From: Oryzias latipes
Lineage: Eukaryota; Chordata; Actinopteri; Beloniformes; Adrianichthyidae
Assembly: GCF_002234675.1 (NCBI RefSeq)
Contig: NC_019864.2
Location: forward strand, 21,020,582 to 21,084,581
Length of the DNA stretch: 64,000 bases
Direction of reading: 5' to 3'
Below are positions 1-12,066 of the stretch, one piece after another. Under the pieces are notes generated by a model. It was not told the DNA's origin and ran no database searches. It saw only the letters and a list, made by a program, of their open reading frames with translations. Position 1 is the first letter of the stretch; each line of letters starts with the position of its first letter. The position numbers and the translations under genes are program-made.

Positions 1-2695
1 ATTCAGTGTTTCAAGTGAGAGTATTCACACTGAGCAACATGCCTGGGGAGAACAGAGAAGACGGCATGCCCAGTGAGAACATCTGTATTAGCGCATGTGT
101 CGCCGCTCCGTCTCCATGCTCTTCTTTGTTGTTTGTTTGCATGACAGCAGAACATTACCAAGATGCGGTGCTCAACATGAAAAGGCTCTTAATGATACGC
201 TCAACCCCACCGGCACCATGTCCATGATTCAGAGAGCGCTGTGAAAAGAGAGCTGAACAAACAGATGCATTGAGGAAGGAACCATTGTGCTTCAGACAGA
301 AATAATCAAACTACAAATCAATGAGGAAATAAGACTATAGCTGGAGAGGGTTTATTAGCTAGACTAAATGTGCTTCAGTGTTTTAGGGACAAGTGGTTTT
401 ACACTTCAATTACTAAAAACAGAAAAAGCTTTCCAGACCCAATCACCACATGTTTATAGAAATGTCCGACATTAAAACAGATTAGACATGAAACAAGTGC
501 TTGTCTTTGGATCCTGTGACTGAGGTGTTTACTAGAAAATGTCCAGTTAGAAAAACAGTTCTGAAAACTAAAACTGCTTGGGGTTCTTGTATTTCCTGCA
601 AGGCTGCGTGTGAAATTTGGTTCTTTTAGAAAAAAAACATATAAAGTAATGCAACCCAAACTAGGTTTAATAAAAAGCCAAAACTTGAATTGCAGGACAA
701 AAAATAGAAAACGCAGAAAAATTTATAAAATGCACAAAAGTATGGAAAACATGCTTTCTGCACAATGTCATCAGTCAGAGGGTTGAAATCTGCCTTAATA
801 GACGGAAACTAAAGCTGTATCATTCCATGGTGAGCCTTCAAGGGATTAAATGACACACAATTATTCCCTTCATTTACTTTTGAGTAACAAGGAAAACATT
901 TAGAAATTAAACTGATTTATTTTGGTGGATTTTAAAAACAGGGCAACCACAAAAGAACCAAAAAACACAAAGACGAGAATTTACTAAACAAGAAAACAAG
1001 ACTGGGGCGTGTATATTCTTTATATGCACCGTGCAAAGACACGCCCCCTAGAAACAAGTCAAAGATTCTTACCTCATTGGCTTTGGTTTGTTGAATGAGC
1101 AAAAAACTCTTACCAAATTTTACCAAGAATTCTGATTTTAAGAAATTAAGTCCAGTGTCTCAGACATGTTTTTTTAAAGATTATTTTGCTATTGAAAAAC
1201 TTGATAAGATTATTTTTCTTGCAAGACAGAAAATTTGAATTTTATTTCTTGTAACAAGGGTCTTTTTTTTACCTTCTTTGGGTTCAGTTTTTGCAGTGTG
1301 CGGAGCAATCTGGGAGAGACTTTTGAACAATTCAGAGTCATTCATTTAGCATTGAGAACGATTCATCTCATGACTGAGGAGGCAGCTGCAGCTCTTCAAC
1401 CAAGCAAAAATAAATAAATACAAAGAAAGAATAAGTCCAGGAATTTACGGTACTTCACTTAACGAAACTCCACTGATGTAATCAGTCAGAAAACATCAGC
1501 AGAGAGACTTTAGGAGCACAAGAACCACGACGAACAAAGGCAGATAAGATTGTGTGGGAGGATTCAACAGAACCTGCAGCTCCTTGTTCTTCTAACTTCT
1601 AACAGTTGATCACTTTAATGTTAAGTCAGTTTTGTTGCATTTGCTTTTTCCAAAGGAGAGCTGTGCTTGCAGCACAACATTCAACCTGGTTTTGGGGTTT
1701 AAAGGATTGAGCTGGGCAAATGAGTGAAGCTACTTAACTTTTATCAATTATACAACAAGATTTTGAATGTGGGTTGTCTCCAATTTCCTATTTATTAGCA
1801 ATAAAACTGTCCACATCCAAGTTTTCAAACAAATCTTACCCTTCAGTAAAAGGCTCACATGTCTATGGTCTCAGAGGATTCCAGGAGAAAAACAGAAAAA
1901 CTCAGGTCAAGGCACCAGACAAGGTGAACAATCAAAAAACTTAGAAAATGTCTCTTTAGCAGCAGGTCTCAATGGGAAAGGAGGTCAGACTCATGAACCT
2001 GAGGCTAGTCCATGTGACGAGACTCACAATATACCAGAAAATCTGTAGAGGGCGCCTGGAAAATAATTGAGGCAGAGGTCAAGAAAGATTCAGTTAGCAG
2101 GATGGAGCAAATAATAAGACGAAAAAATTAAAAAAACTCCATCCATCTATCTTGCCAAAACAGGGAACACCCAGAACAGTTCACTTGTCAAACACAAAAT
2201 AAGGAACTCCAACTCACTGAAAGTTTTACAAAGTTGCATTCAAACCAACTTTAAGATTTCTCAAAGTCATTTGAACAAATATTAGGAAACGTTTAGCTGG
2301 ACAGACAGTTGATTAATAAAGAAAACCTATAATCCAAGCACAGCATAGATGAGCCTCATGCAGCCCATCATAAACACATGAAAGATAGCAGTTTAGATAT
2401 CTTTTGTTGCCGCAGAAACAGGAGATTATCAAAAAAGCATAATAGAAAAGTGCTGATACAATGACAAAGTCCAGACTTTACTCTAACTTGAAGACGGATT
2501 TACAGAGCAGTGTCTGCAAAAAAAACAACCCCGGCACACCCAAAGAAAAGGAATGCAGTGTCTAAAACAATAAAGGGTTAACAATCCTTTGTAAGCTACA
2601 CTCACACCGCTCTCTGCAATGCATGTTCAATTGGCCAATTCAAATGAAAGGCTATATAAGCATAAATCCCAAACCTGTCTGTGTTCTCCTTGTTC
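1..2695. other. Intergenic, no gene recognised
   Basis: AT-rich DNA with only short, unconvincing open frames on both strands. None has a recognisable domain, exon borders or a biased composition. I see no RNA gene or clear repeat here. Confidence 0.6.
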
Positions 2696-2885
2696 ATGAG
2701 TGAGTTTTCTTCAGACATCCCAACTTCCTCCCACATGCTTCATAAGTTAATACAACATTCTAAAGTGCCTCCAGGTGTGATTGCGTTGCCTTGTGACAGA
2801 CCTGTGCAGTGTGCACTCCACCTTTGCCCCACAGTAGCTGGGTTGGCTCCAGCAACCTCATGACCCCAAAAGGGATTCAGCAAAG
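2696..2885 (+). repeat. 3' part of a tRNA-derived fish SINE-like repeat
   Basis: This stretch aligns by eye with the distal half of the full copy at 17390-17768. Shared blocks are the cttcctcccac and catgcttcatargttaat strings, then gtgaccccraaaggga near the end. The tRNA-like head with A and B boxes is missing, so this is a 5'-truncated, diverged copy. Confidence 0.6.
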
Positions 2886-3398
2886 TGGCCTCAAAGTACA
2901 GCTCCTTTGGTAGCTGTGATGGCTCTGGTGCCGTTGCCATGCCACGGTGGCATCGGATGCAGGCTCACCTCACAGTATGGGCCCACGACTTTAAAACGGG
3001 TTTGGTGCTGTAAGCGTGAGCTGAGGCAGATCTTCTGGCCAAAAGAAGAGGTAAACACGCTGTGTTGTTGTGCTTGTTAGCTGTGCCTGGACATCGACGG
3101 TAAAAAGAGATTATGAATACAGCCAGCAATCAACCACCCGTGGTGCTGTGAGCTTTGCATGGCTCAACTAGCATGTTATGAGTAGGCTGTTAGTCTGCTT
3201 TGGTAGGCTTTTACGCACGGCACTCTCAATACCAAATCAAAGACAGTATGAACTGCCTGGAATAATTGTGCAGTTCCAAATGCTGCTCACTCGGGGGCGA
3301 TGTTGCCCGATCAAGATGGTCAAACGGTATTTGGCATTTTATTTACCTTAGTGTAACATGCAGTAATTGTGTAATTTACACCCTTCAAATCTGCACAG

Positions 3399-3470
3399 GT
3401 CGTTATTGTAAATAAGAACATGTTCTTAATAGCTTACCTGGTTAAATATAGGTTCAATGAATAAATATAA
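3399..3470 (+). repeat. LINE-type 3' tail fragment
   Basis: The string from tattgtaaataagaac through ttacctggttaaata is a 3' end very common in fish genomes and usually attached to L2/Rex-like retroposons. Only the tail is recognisable, with no reverse transcriptase frame. A related piece in reverse orientation begins at about 34779. Confidence 0.5.
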
Positions 3471-3540
3471 ACGTGGGTTCATCTAACAGTGAACTGAGTT
3501 CTTCACTCTTGAGGACCCTATCTATCTATCTATATACCCA

Positions 3541-4055
3541 GGCTGTGTCTGATTATGGAGGACATAGATAAAGAAAAAATAAGCTTAAAATTACATTTCT
3601 GATTATTTCTTTAGTTAAATTGAATCAAAAGCAGATAAAAAAAATGCTGTTTGAAAAAGCGTATTGGGATGTAGAAAACACGCTGAGCAGGCCACAAGCT
3701 CCCTGCTCCGCTCCATTCTGATACATCCACTTGTAGACGACTAGATCCATGTACGTCTTCGTTCTCCTTGTCTGAGCTGGCATTTGGATCAGAACTGTAC
3801 GGTTGGATTGCTACAATATTGCTACAATATTACCATGAATGTTAGGCTGGGGTTGTAAGGGACTTTAAGCTAGTAGGACAGCATGTGAGCAAAGACATGA
3901 TGGGAGTGAGCGCAGGTTTACTGCGTGCCAATGTCCCAAGAAATTCCTGAGGTAGATTTCTAATGAAAAACTGCTGCTCTGCAGAAACTATGTCCTAGAA
4001 AATGACCGTTTTTAAAATTTGCGTTGAAATCATAAATAAAAGACCACTGGGAATT
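3541..4055 (+). mobile_element. Family A inverted-repeat element, left end lost
   Basis: The internal sequence matches the other family A copies: gaggacatagataaa, then aagctccctgctccgctc, gagctggcatttgg, gaactgtacggttgga and cagaaactatgtcctag. The left terminus is replaced by a (TATC)n tract at about 3518-3532 and the right terminal repeat is not recognisable. No open frame is present, as expected for a non-autonomous element. Confidence 0.6.
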
Positions 4056-4929
4056 TATTTTTTTTAAGTGAATCCAACCTGCGGGTGTGAAAGCGCCCTT
4101 CGGTTCTCCCTTCCTGACTCCCTGTTTTTTTCGCTCACTCATAAACACAAACATCCTCCCCTTGAGACATCTCACTACCTATTTATCGCAGTGTGTGAGC
4201 CAGCCATCTCCTCCCCCGATCTTTCTCTCAACATAGTGATTTAGTGCCACTCGTCTTTTCACTCAAGTGTCATGACAGCAAGAGCACAGATGAGAACAGG
4301 GGAGATTTACAGACTATGGGAGGTCTTCCTTAATCCGTGCTCTGCCAACACTGTGTGACATTAAATGTGCCGGGGTCAGAGGTCAGCTGGTGCTACAATG
4401 CTTTTGTGTTGCCGGGGTCTGCAGCCCTTGCAGACAGCTGCTGTCCATTCTGACTCCATGCTCTGATGTCTGGATCAAAGCATCTGAATAGACAAACACA
4501 CATGCAGATGCTGCGTATAGCTGTACAATGCAGAGGTGTGCAGGTTCATCAACCGGCCTGCTAATAGCATAACGGAACTGTTTATTTTTGCAGCTCAGCT
4601 ATGTTCGATACTGTCATTGTTATCAGCCCACAAGCTGAACTTCTGACCTCCGCCGAACACATGCCGACTCTGTTTACAGGAGAGTTCAGAGGTCACTGCC
4701 TGGTCAGGCTCCCAGATGGAGTCCTTTTAGAACACCTGTTAAGCACACACACACACTGACCTGTGAGAGCACATGACTGAGCAGCATCACATACTTTGTG
4801 AGCATCAATTACACACACACAAACATGCGCACAAAACCTTGTCTGATATGAGCTCAGTCCCTCAGAGAAAGTGCACGGCATGAATGATGAGCAGTCACAG
4901 AAGCAAGAGGTCAAACCATCTCAAATTAA

Positions 4930-5250
4930 AGTCTCACAATCCCAACCTAACATTGGCGGTGCAAATAGCGACCAAAATTGGAATCATCCAGCCGTGCAGT
5001 TTTGAGCCAGATGCCAGCTGAAGAGGAAACTGAAGGCGTACATGGATCTATTTGTCCGCTCTCAGAGCAGCAGCTTGCCGTAGTAACTTCTACGGCAAGC
5101 CACTAGCTTTTTCCAACAACATCTTTTCATCTGCTCCTAGTTCACAACAATTTGAATAAAGATTTTTTTAAGATAAAATTTTAAGCTTAATTTTCTTATG
5201 TATGTCCTCCATCAAGAGAAAATGTCACAAGAACATGTTAAAAACACAAA
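4930..5250 (-). mobile_element. Family A element fragment, reverse orientation
   Basis: This is the reverse complement of the family A interior. It includes cgtgcagttttgagccagat, atggatctatttgtccg, catctgctcctagttcac, gaataaagattttttt and cctccatcaagagaaaatg. Neither terminal repeat is intact. Confidence 0.6.
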
Positions 5251-8200
5251 AAGCATTATTTTCATTTTAAACACGTGCATATACTTCTTCATTTGATCAA
5301 CAGAATGTAAAATTGCACTGATGATAGAAAACAGTAAGGCTCCTTTATTTCTACTTTTTTTTATTTTTCTGATTTAAAAAAAAATCTTCACAGCTTTAAA
5401 ACAAATTCACTGCAGATCTTTTTCAACTGCATTCAAAGACTACCTAATTATTTTATACTAGTTTTTTATCATTGTACTGAGATTCGTAAAATATTCAAGA
5501 ATGTGACAATTTTGACATACAGACATAAATTAATTTACACTACCACAGTGCAGTGACTCACATTTCTTATCAGGAAAACAAATACTACACATTTTTCTAA
5601 CAGTAAATGGGTTTATATTAACCTTTTTAGGCCTTCACAACCAGTTATGAATAGAATGTCCTCTAGAAATGAATGAAATGTCCTCTGAAGTGTGTGCGTG
5701 TGCATGGTGAGCTGTCAGAGAAGATCTGGTGAGAGTGGGCTAATTGGAGTTAATTCACCATCTGCTTCCGTGAGCCAGCAGACAGGGTCATTAGCAGAGA
5801 CAAGCCCGGCCACAGGGGAGGCCGAGAGGGGGATCACCATCCTCGCTATCTTTCTTCCTGCCTTTAGTTTTCATTCCCTTTCCGTCACCCAGAACCTCCT
5901 CTTTAGCCTATAATAGCTTGCCTCACTGACCTGTTCTAAGCAGACAAACTAACTTTTTCCTTGTCAACTTGGAGATTTTTTTAAGGAGTTGAAGCGACAG
6001 CTTGAACAGATAATGATTGATAAGGAGAGGAGCTTCTTTTTCTTCTTTTGACAAACAGTACTGCCCTCTGCTGGACTCTGAATGTCTCATTCAAAGTTGA
6101 GAGCAGGTGGAGTGTGAGAAACCAACACCAAAACAGGTTGTCCAGCAATCTAATAATCTCAAAAAATTAGCATTAAATCAAACAATGCCATCAGGTGTTG
6201 CCCTTTTAAAAGCAGTGTGTAAAATTGCATTTTATTTATGCCCAATTTTATGCATGTTTGGAGACATTTTTTTCTCTCCCTTTTTTAGAAATTGTCATTT
6301 TCCTTCTCATTATAATTGTTTTATGTTTATTTTCAGAATATGTCGCAAGTAAAACCTTAAACAGAAGCCTCACGCCATGAAGGTACACAAAATGAGTCAA
6401 GCTTATGAGCTTTTGGTAACTTGAGTAAATGAGTCACGATCACCAAAGGAAGAATGATGACTGAGGCCGGCCTCCAACCAACCAACACCCGGGTTGGACT
6501 TTTTCTCATCCAGTCTGAAGAGAAACATCAATGTGGGATCTGCACATGCTTTTTAAAGACTGTTAAGGGGTTTTATTTTCTTTGACAGAAGTGACTTTGG
6601 AGTGGAGGTCATCCGTGAACAGAGGGCACCAGAAAAAACCAACAGTGTGCAGAATCCTTTAGAATGTGCTTTGTTACCTCAGTGAATCTCATCATCTGCG
6701 TCTGGAGTAAAATTGATCCCACTTACCTGATTTCTAAGCAGAAGTTGGGATGCATTATTTGCTGCCTTACATTGAGAACTTGTTCTTAAGTTGTAGAGTG
6801 AAAAGCCACAGACTTGTGTGCTTTTCCATGTCATGAAGGTTCGGGGTGGGGGGTGGAGATTGTGAGTGGCTCAAAGGCCCAGAGCCAGACAGGAGCCATG
6901 AAATATTCCAGGAATTGTAGATATTTATTTGTTCAGGGTGTGCTGCTGCAAAGGGTGGGTTAGCTGACTCCAAGTGTTGAAGTGGAGGTTCAAACTACAA
7001 TGAATTTCTCCCTGTCACTGGTCAGACTGAGAAAATAAAAGGACACACACTGAGGGGGTGGACCACCAAGGAGCTGCTTTCATGGGTCCCCCAGTTAAAT
7101 AACAGCTGAGGTGTTTCAGTGGGGATTTTTTCAAGTCCTTAGTTGTAAAGACTGTATGTTAAGTTGAAGATTTTTCATACAGCAACAGCAACCCCTCTAT
7201 AGTGTGCTTTTTCAAAATCATACACTCAGCAAAAGATGTGTTGTATTAGTTTCAGTGTAAAAACTAGTCATGGATTTTATGTTTCTGATACTTCTGACCT
7301 CACTTGTCCATTAAATTCTGAAAAACCTCCTGCTGTGAGTCATCCAAGCTCCCAGAGGCGAGCCGGTCAGTGAACGCCTCGTTTCAGCTGCCGTGTCAAA
7401 GACGTTCATGCATAGTGGGCTCATAAAGGAAGAGACAGGGGAGTCGTCTCTCTGTGTGCATGATGATGGACTCTGTTGACAGACTCCTCTTTGTTTCTGC
7501 TTCATCTCAAGTGACTGTTTTGCCTGGTAATGCTTGGGAAAACATAAATGTGGCACCATGAGTCACAGTGTCAAACATTCCCAAAGGGCAGAGTTTCAAT
7601 CTCAGATTATTATTTTTTCCTTTTTACTGGCAATATTTTCAACATGTAATCAATATTGTTCTGTTTTCATTTAGTGTTAATTTGATTGAAGAGAATTGAT
7701 TTAATATAAAAAATTTGCCTTTTTGACTATTTATTTCTGGACAGCTCCTATTGATGGAGGACCTACTTGTAGCTAAATGACAACAGTTTTATGACATTCT
7801 TGAACAATCTGAAATTGAGAATTACACTGGTGCATCCTTGTCCAGGAAATTTCATTATTATTATTATTTTTGTGCATGGATGCATGAGGGATGATATAAT
7901 TCTCAGTCGAAAATTGGTTATTATTTATTGTTTTATTACATGACACCAGGCTTTGCATCAGACAACAGAAAAGAATTTCTTCATCACTACATACGCAAAT
8001 TTAAAAAAAAAAAAATCCAAAATCAAGGTTTGAACTTTATCGAGGGGACAATGCATCAATGCATACCTAGTATACACTAAAACTGCAGGTGGAAAAATGT
8101 GAAACTATTGATTCAGAAATTCGCAAAACCTCTTCCAGGAACAAATGAGGGAAAACTTTTAGTTATGTCTGGAATATGAGTTGTTTAATTAATTGTTTTA

Positions 8201-8432
8201 CTTAACAAAAAAGCTCTTCCTTACCTTTTGTATCATAGTAGGTCAAATGGAAATTAGATGATTAGTTGGCCAGTGATAAATGTTGCTTTTGTTTTACAGT
8301 TTGTTGTCAAATTAATTCAGTGCATTCCATCAATTTCTTGTTTAAACATAGTTGGTAAAACCAATATTTATTGCTGAATCAATTTTTGACATATAGTACA
8401 TTAAGGAAAATAGATCCCTCCATGGCATAAGG

Positions 8433-8960
8433 CAGGGGTGTCAAACTCATTTTCACTGAGGGCCACATCAGCATAGTGGCTGTCCTCAAAGGGCCAGATA
8501 GAACTTATACTTGTAACTAAATGTAATGTAAAAGAAACTAAACTACTCCTTAATGTTAAATTACTCATTATTTCTGTATTGTAACTTTTTAAAGTTACAA
8601 TAACAGTTGTACAGAAAACATGTTTGTTTGTTACTTTAGCATAAATCCTTTTAAATTTTGTCCGCTTAATAAAACCCACATAACTCCATTAATGAAGGAT
8701 CAGACTGTAAACTGAGCTAGAAAGAACATGTGTTACACGTGTAACATTTTACAAAAAAAGGCTGCACACAGCCTTGCATCCAACTGATTGTTTGATGACA
8801 ACAATTTGTCTGCATACACACATAAGACCTGCAAACATTGAATAATTACAACAGCAGCTACACATAAACAATATGTAATCAACAAAAAACAATCTTATTT
8901 TAAGAAATTAAAAACTTTTGTGCTCTCACGGGCCACGTATAATGCCGTGGCGGGTCACAT
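8433..8960 (+). mobile_element. hAT-like non-autonomous DNA transposon relic
   Basis: The left end, caggggtgtcaaactcattt, followed by a gggccacat motif is the classic vertebrate hAT (Charlie-like) terminus. Near the right end gggccacgtataatgcc and gggtcacattt are a degenerate counterpart. There is no transposase frame. The right end appears overrun by the neighbouring LINE-like repeat. Confidence 0.6.
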
Positions 8961-9470
8961 TTTATTTATTCATTCCTTCATTTATTTATTTGAACTAGGA
9001 CAGTGTATATTAAACAATGTTTCAGCAGCTGCTTCGACATAAATGTGCCAGAGTTATTAGCACAGGAGCTAAATTTCATCTGTTGTCCTTAGGCAAGATA
9101 AAAGGTTCAACGGTTACACAAAAAAGTCCAAGAAAAACAACAATAACTAATGCCTGCAGGACTGTTTTTTTTTTTCAGCCATTGTTTAAGAGCTGTTTGG
9201 AAGGTAGGGTAGTTTTCACAGTTTCTAATATGCTGTGGCAGCGTATTCCATAACTGTGTGCCACTGATTGACACCACAGTTTGGCTGAATGTAGTCCTGC
9301 GCCTTTGAACATTACGGTCCCCTTTGGGAGAAAACCCTGGTGCCTATTCCAACATTTGTTTTTTTACTTATAAAATCGTGAGTTTGATACATGTGGTATA
9401 AGGTTATACAAAAGAAGAAGAGCTTTCTAAATCCATAAGCCGGAAGAGTTGGCTCAAAATTTAACCTGAA
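8961..9470. repeat. Diverged LINE-like interspersed repeat
   Basis: The phrase tttatttgaactaggacagt is followed by text about an isolated site, ctgtggcagcgtattcc and gattgacaccacagtttggc, which I recognise only as a widespread fish interspersed repeat. No reverse transcriptase motifs are visible. Family assignment is uncertain. Confidence 0.4.
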
Positions 9471-9844
9471 CTGAAGAGATAACAGATGCAAACACGTGCT
9501 AATTTGAATGTTTTACTTTCAGGGAGAGAACATTTCGATGTCTGACTAAAACTGTCACCCTTACAGTAGAGCTGTGCATCCAGACTTTAAGTCAAACTTC
9601 CATTACATTTTCTTATGACATTTTCCTGCTTTTGCATCTCTGTAATAGTTATTATTAGTTGGTTTCTGTGGAAGTTGTTTGAGTACTATACCAGACATAT
9701 TTAACCCCTTACTGTTTATTGATGCAAAAATGCATAAACTGCTTTAAGTTAGCATAGTAGAAGCAACAATTTAAGTGACGTATTTTTTCATACTTGAAAA
9801 TAAATTCAGGCATCAAGGTTTTAACTGCAGGAGGTCCTATCGTG

Positions 9845-11110
9845 CAGTGGGGCAAAAAAGTATTTAGTCAGCCACCAATTGTGCAAGTTCTCCCACTTCA
9901 AAATATGTAATTTTCATCATAGGTGTCCCTCAACTACGAGAGACAAAACTAGAAAAAGAAATCCACAAAACACATTGTTTGATTTTTAAAGAATTTTTTG
10001 TAAATTATGGTGGAAAATAAGTATTTGGTCAGTAACAAAAATTCAACTAAACCTTTTGTTACATGCCCTTTGTTGGCAATGACAGCAGTCAAACATTTTC
10101 TGTAAGTCTTCTCGAGGTTTTCAAAAACTGTTGCTGGTTTGGCCCATTCCTCCATGCAGATCTCCTCTAAAGGAGTGATGTTTTGGGGCTGTTGCTGGGC
10201 AACACGGACTTTCAACTCCCTCCAAAAAAATGTTATGGGGTTGACATCTGGAGACTGGCAAGGCCACTCCAGGACCTTGAAATGCTTCTTACTAAGCCAC
10301 TCCTTCGTTACCAGGGTAGTGTGTTTGGGATCGTTGTCGTGCTGAAAGACCCAGCCACGTTTCATCTTCAATGCCCTTGCTGAAGGAGGTTTTCACTCAA
10401 AATCTGACAATAAATGGCCCCATTTATTCTTTCCTGTACACGAATAAATCGTCCCGGTTCCTTTGCTGAAAAACAGCCCCAGAGCATGATGTTCCCACCC
10501 CCATGCTTTACAGTAGGTATGGTGCTCTTTGTATGCAACTCAGCATTCTTTCTCCTCCAAACACGACGAGTAGAGTTCTTACCAAATGTTCTATTTTGGT
10601 TTCATCTGACCATAGGACATTCTCCCAATCCTCTTCTGGATCATCCAAGTGCTTTGTAGAAAACTTCAGACGGGCCTGCACATGTACTGGCTTTAGCAGG
10701 GGGACACGTCTGGCACTCCAGGGTTTGAGCCCCTGACACCGTAGAGTGTTACTGATGGTAGCCTTTGGTCCCAGCTCTCTGCAGGTCATTCCCTAGGTTC
10801 CCTTGTGTGATTCTGGGATTTTTGCTCACCATTCTAATGATCAATTTGACCCCACAGGGTGAGATCTTGCGGGGAGCCCCAGATGGGGGGAGATTATGAG
10901 TGGTCTTGTATGTCTTCCATTTCCTAATAATTGCTCCCACAGCTGATTTCTTCACACCAAGCTGCTTACCTATTTCAGATACAGTCTTCCCAGCCTGGTG
11001 CAGGTCAAAAATGTTGTTTCTGGACTCCTTAGACAGATCTTTGGTTTTTGCCCATAGTGGAGTCTGGAGTGTGACTGATTGAGGTTTCTGATTCTTCTTC
11101 TTCTTTTGGT
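9845..11110 (-). mobile_element. Degenerate Tc1/mariner element, one terminus missing
   Basis: The left end carries the Tc1-type terminal repeat cagtggggcaaaaaagtatt, continuing into agtcagccacc. The body encodes a broken Tc1 transposase on the minus strand. The expected inverted copy of the terminus is absent to the right; at about 11100 the sequence passes into an unrelated stretch. The element is therefore immobile and truncated at its transposase-5' side. Confidence 0.85.
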
Positions 11111-11153
11111 TTAAATGGCGGTACACACCCGTGACAAGGTACAATACCGCCAC
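9949..11153 (-). pseudogene. Tc1 transposase pseudogene in three frame-shifted pieces
   Basis: Three minus-strand frames together cover a Tc1 transposase. The frame 10749-11153 carries the N-terminal helix-turn-helix, with residues around GKTVSEIGKQLGVKKS. The frame 10508-10789 carries the first catalytic Asp in the context WSDETK. The frame 9949-10371 carries the second Asp context DNDPKHT and the third-residue region SPDVNPI. Because the pieces lie in different frames separated by shifts and stops, no intact enzyme is encoded. The upstream-most residues of the 11153 frame are probably not part of the original protein. Confidence 0.85.
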
Positions 11154-12066
11154 TTATTGTGTTGGAGTGTCAATAAATGTGAATGTGTGGAGTTGTCGGT
11201 GCATTGCTGAAAACTCCACATTAAAGCTTTTCCCCATAAACATGTGAATACTTTTGACCTTTTTTGTTGTTTAAATTACTTTCATTTTTTAAAGCTGTTT
11301 ATTCATTTGTTTGTTTATTTATAAGACCACAGAAACATTCGACTATTTGAAATGCATGAAACAAAACAATTAATGTAATGATTTTTCACAGAAATAAAAT
11401 AAAGCTTAAACCACAAATAATTTTTCACAGAACTAACATAAAGCTTAAACCACAAATGATCCAACAATTAATTTGCGCCAAATCATTTTTAGTTTCAATA
11501 GTCGGAATCACCACTAGGAGGCGCTAAAAAGCCGGGCGCTACTGTACAGACTGCGTATCAGTGGCAGGGAGACCGGGATGGCCCGACGCTGCTGGAAATA
11601 CACGTTAAGAAAAAATAATTCCGTTTAAAAGATTTTTTTATTTTTATTTCTGACCAGCTTGTTTGCTTGGCATTTATTCGAGATGACTGGGATCAAAGGA
11701 AAAAGTTCTGCAGCTCTGTCGCTTTCAACTTCGAACAGCTAACGAAGCTACCTGATGTGGTTAGCCTAGCTATCTACTACGTATTTCTTTTTACGAACTA
11801 AGTTTTTCGGTCTGCGCATTTTTCGTATTTTATGTTTTCCTTATTTTTTGTTTGTTTTAACGGCGTACTTAGTTGCGTAAAGATGAGTGCTTCTTTTGAG
11901 AGGCTACGATTAAAGCTAATTAGCTAAAGTTAGCTTGTTGTGGCTAGGTGGAAGCTAACGTTGCCGGGCCGGACAGCAACTTCAAAGGCGAAGTTTTGCG
12001 AAGCCAAAAGAACCGTGCGGTGGCTCGAAGGCAGTTCCCCTTGCTGAAAGGCCTCAACTCGCAGCC
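11111..12066 (+). promoter_or_regulatory. fbxl14 upstream and 5' UTR region
   Basis: From about 11500 the sequence becomes less AT-rich (ggcgctaaaaagccgggcgc at about 11521), and it stays so near the start codon. This suggests the fbxl14 promoter and 5' UTR lie within about 550 bases of the ATG. No TATA box or single decisive motif is visible. 11150-11500 looks like unremarkable AT-rich spacer. Confidence 0.4.

Larger units (their letters stand above)
2886..8432. other. Intergenic, repeats only
   Basis: No coding gene is supported. Contents listed separately are a LINE tail (about 3399) and two family A element copies (3541-4055, 4930-5250). The rest is unique-looking AT-rich sequence. A less AT-rich block at 5690-5945, with homeobox-type TAATT cores, might be a conserved non-coding element, but this cannot be judged from one sequence. 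Confidence 0.5.
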
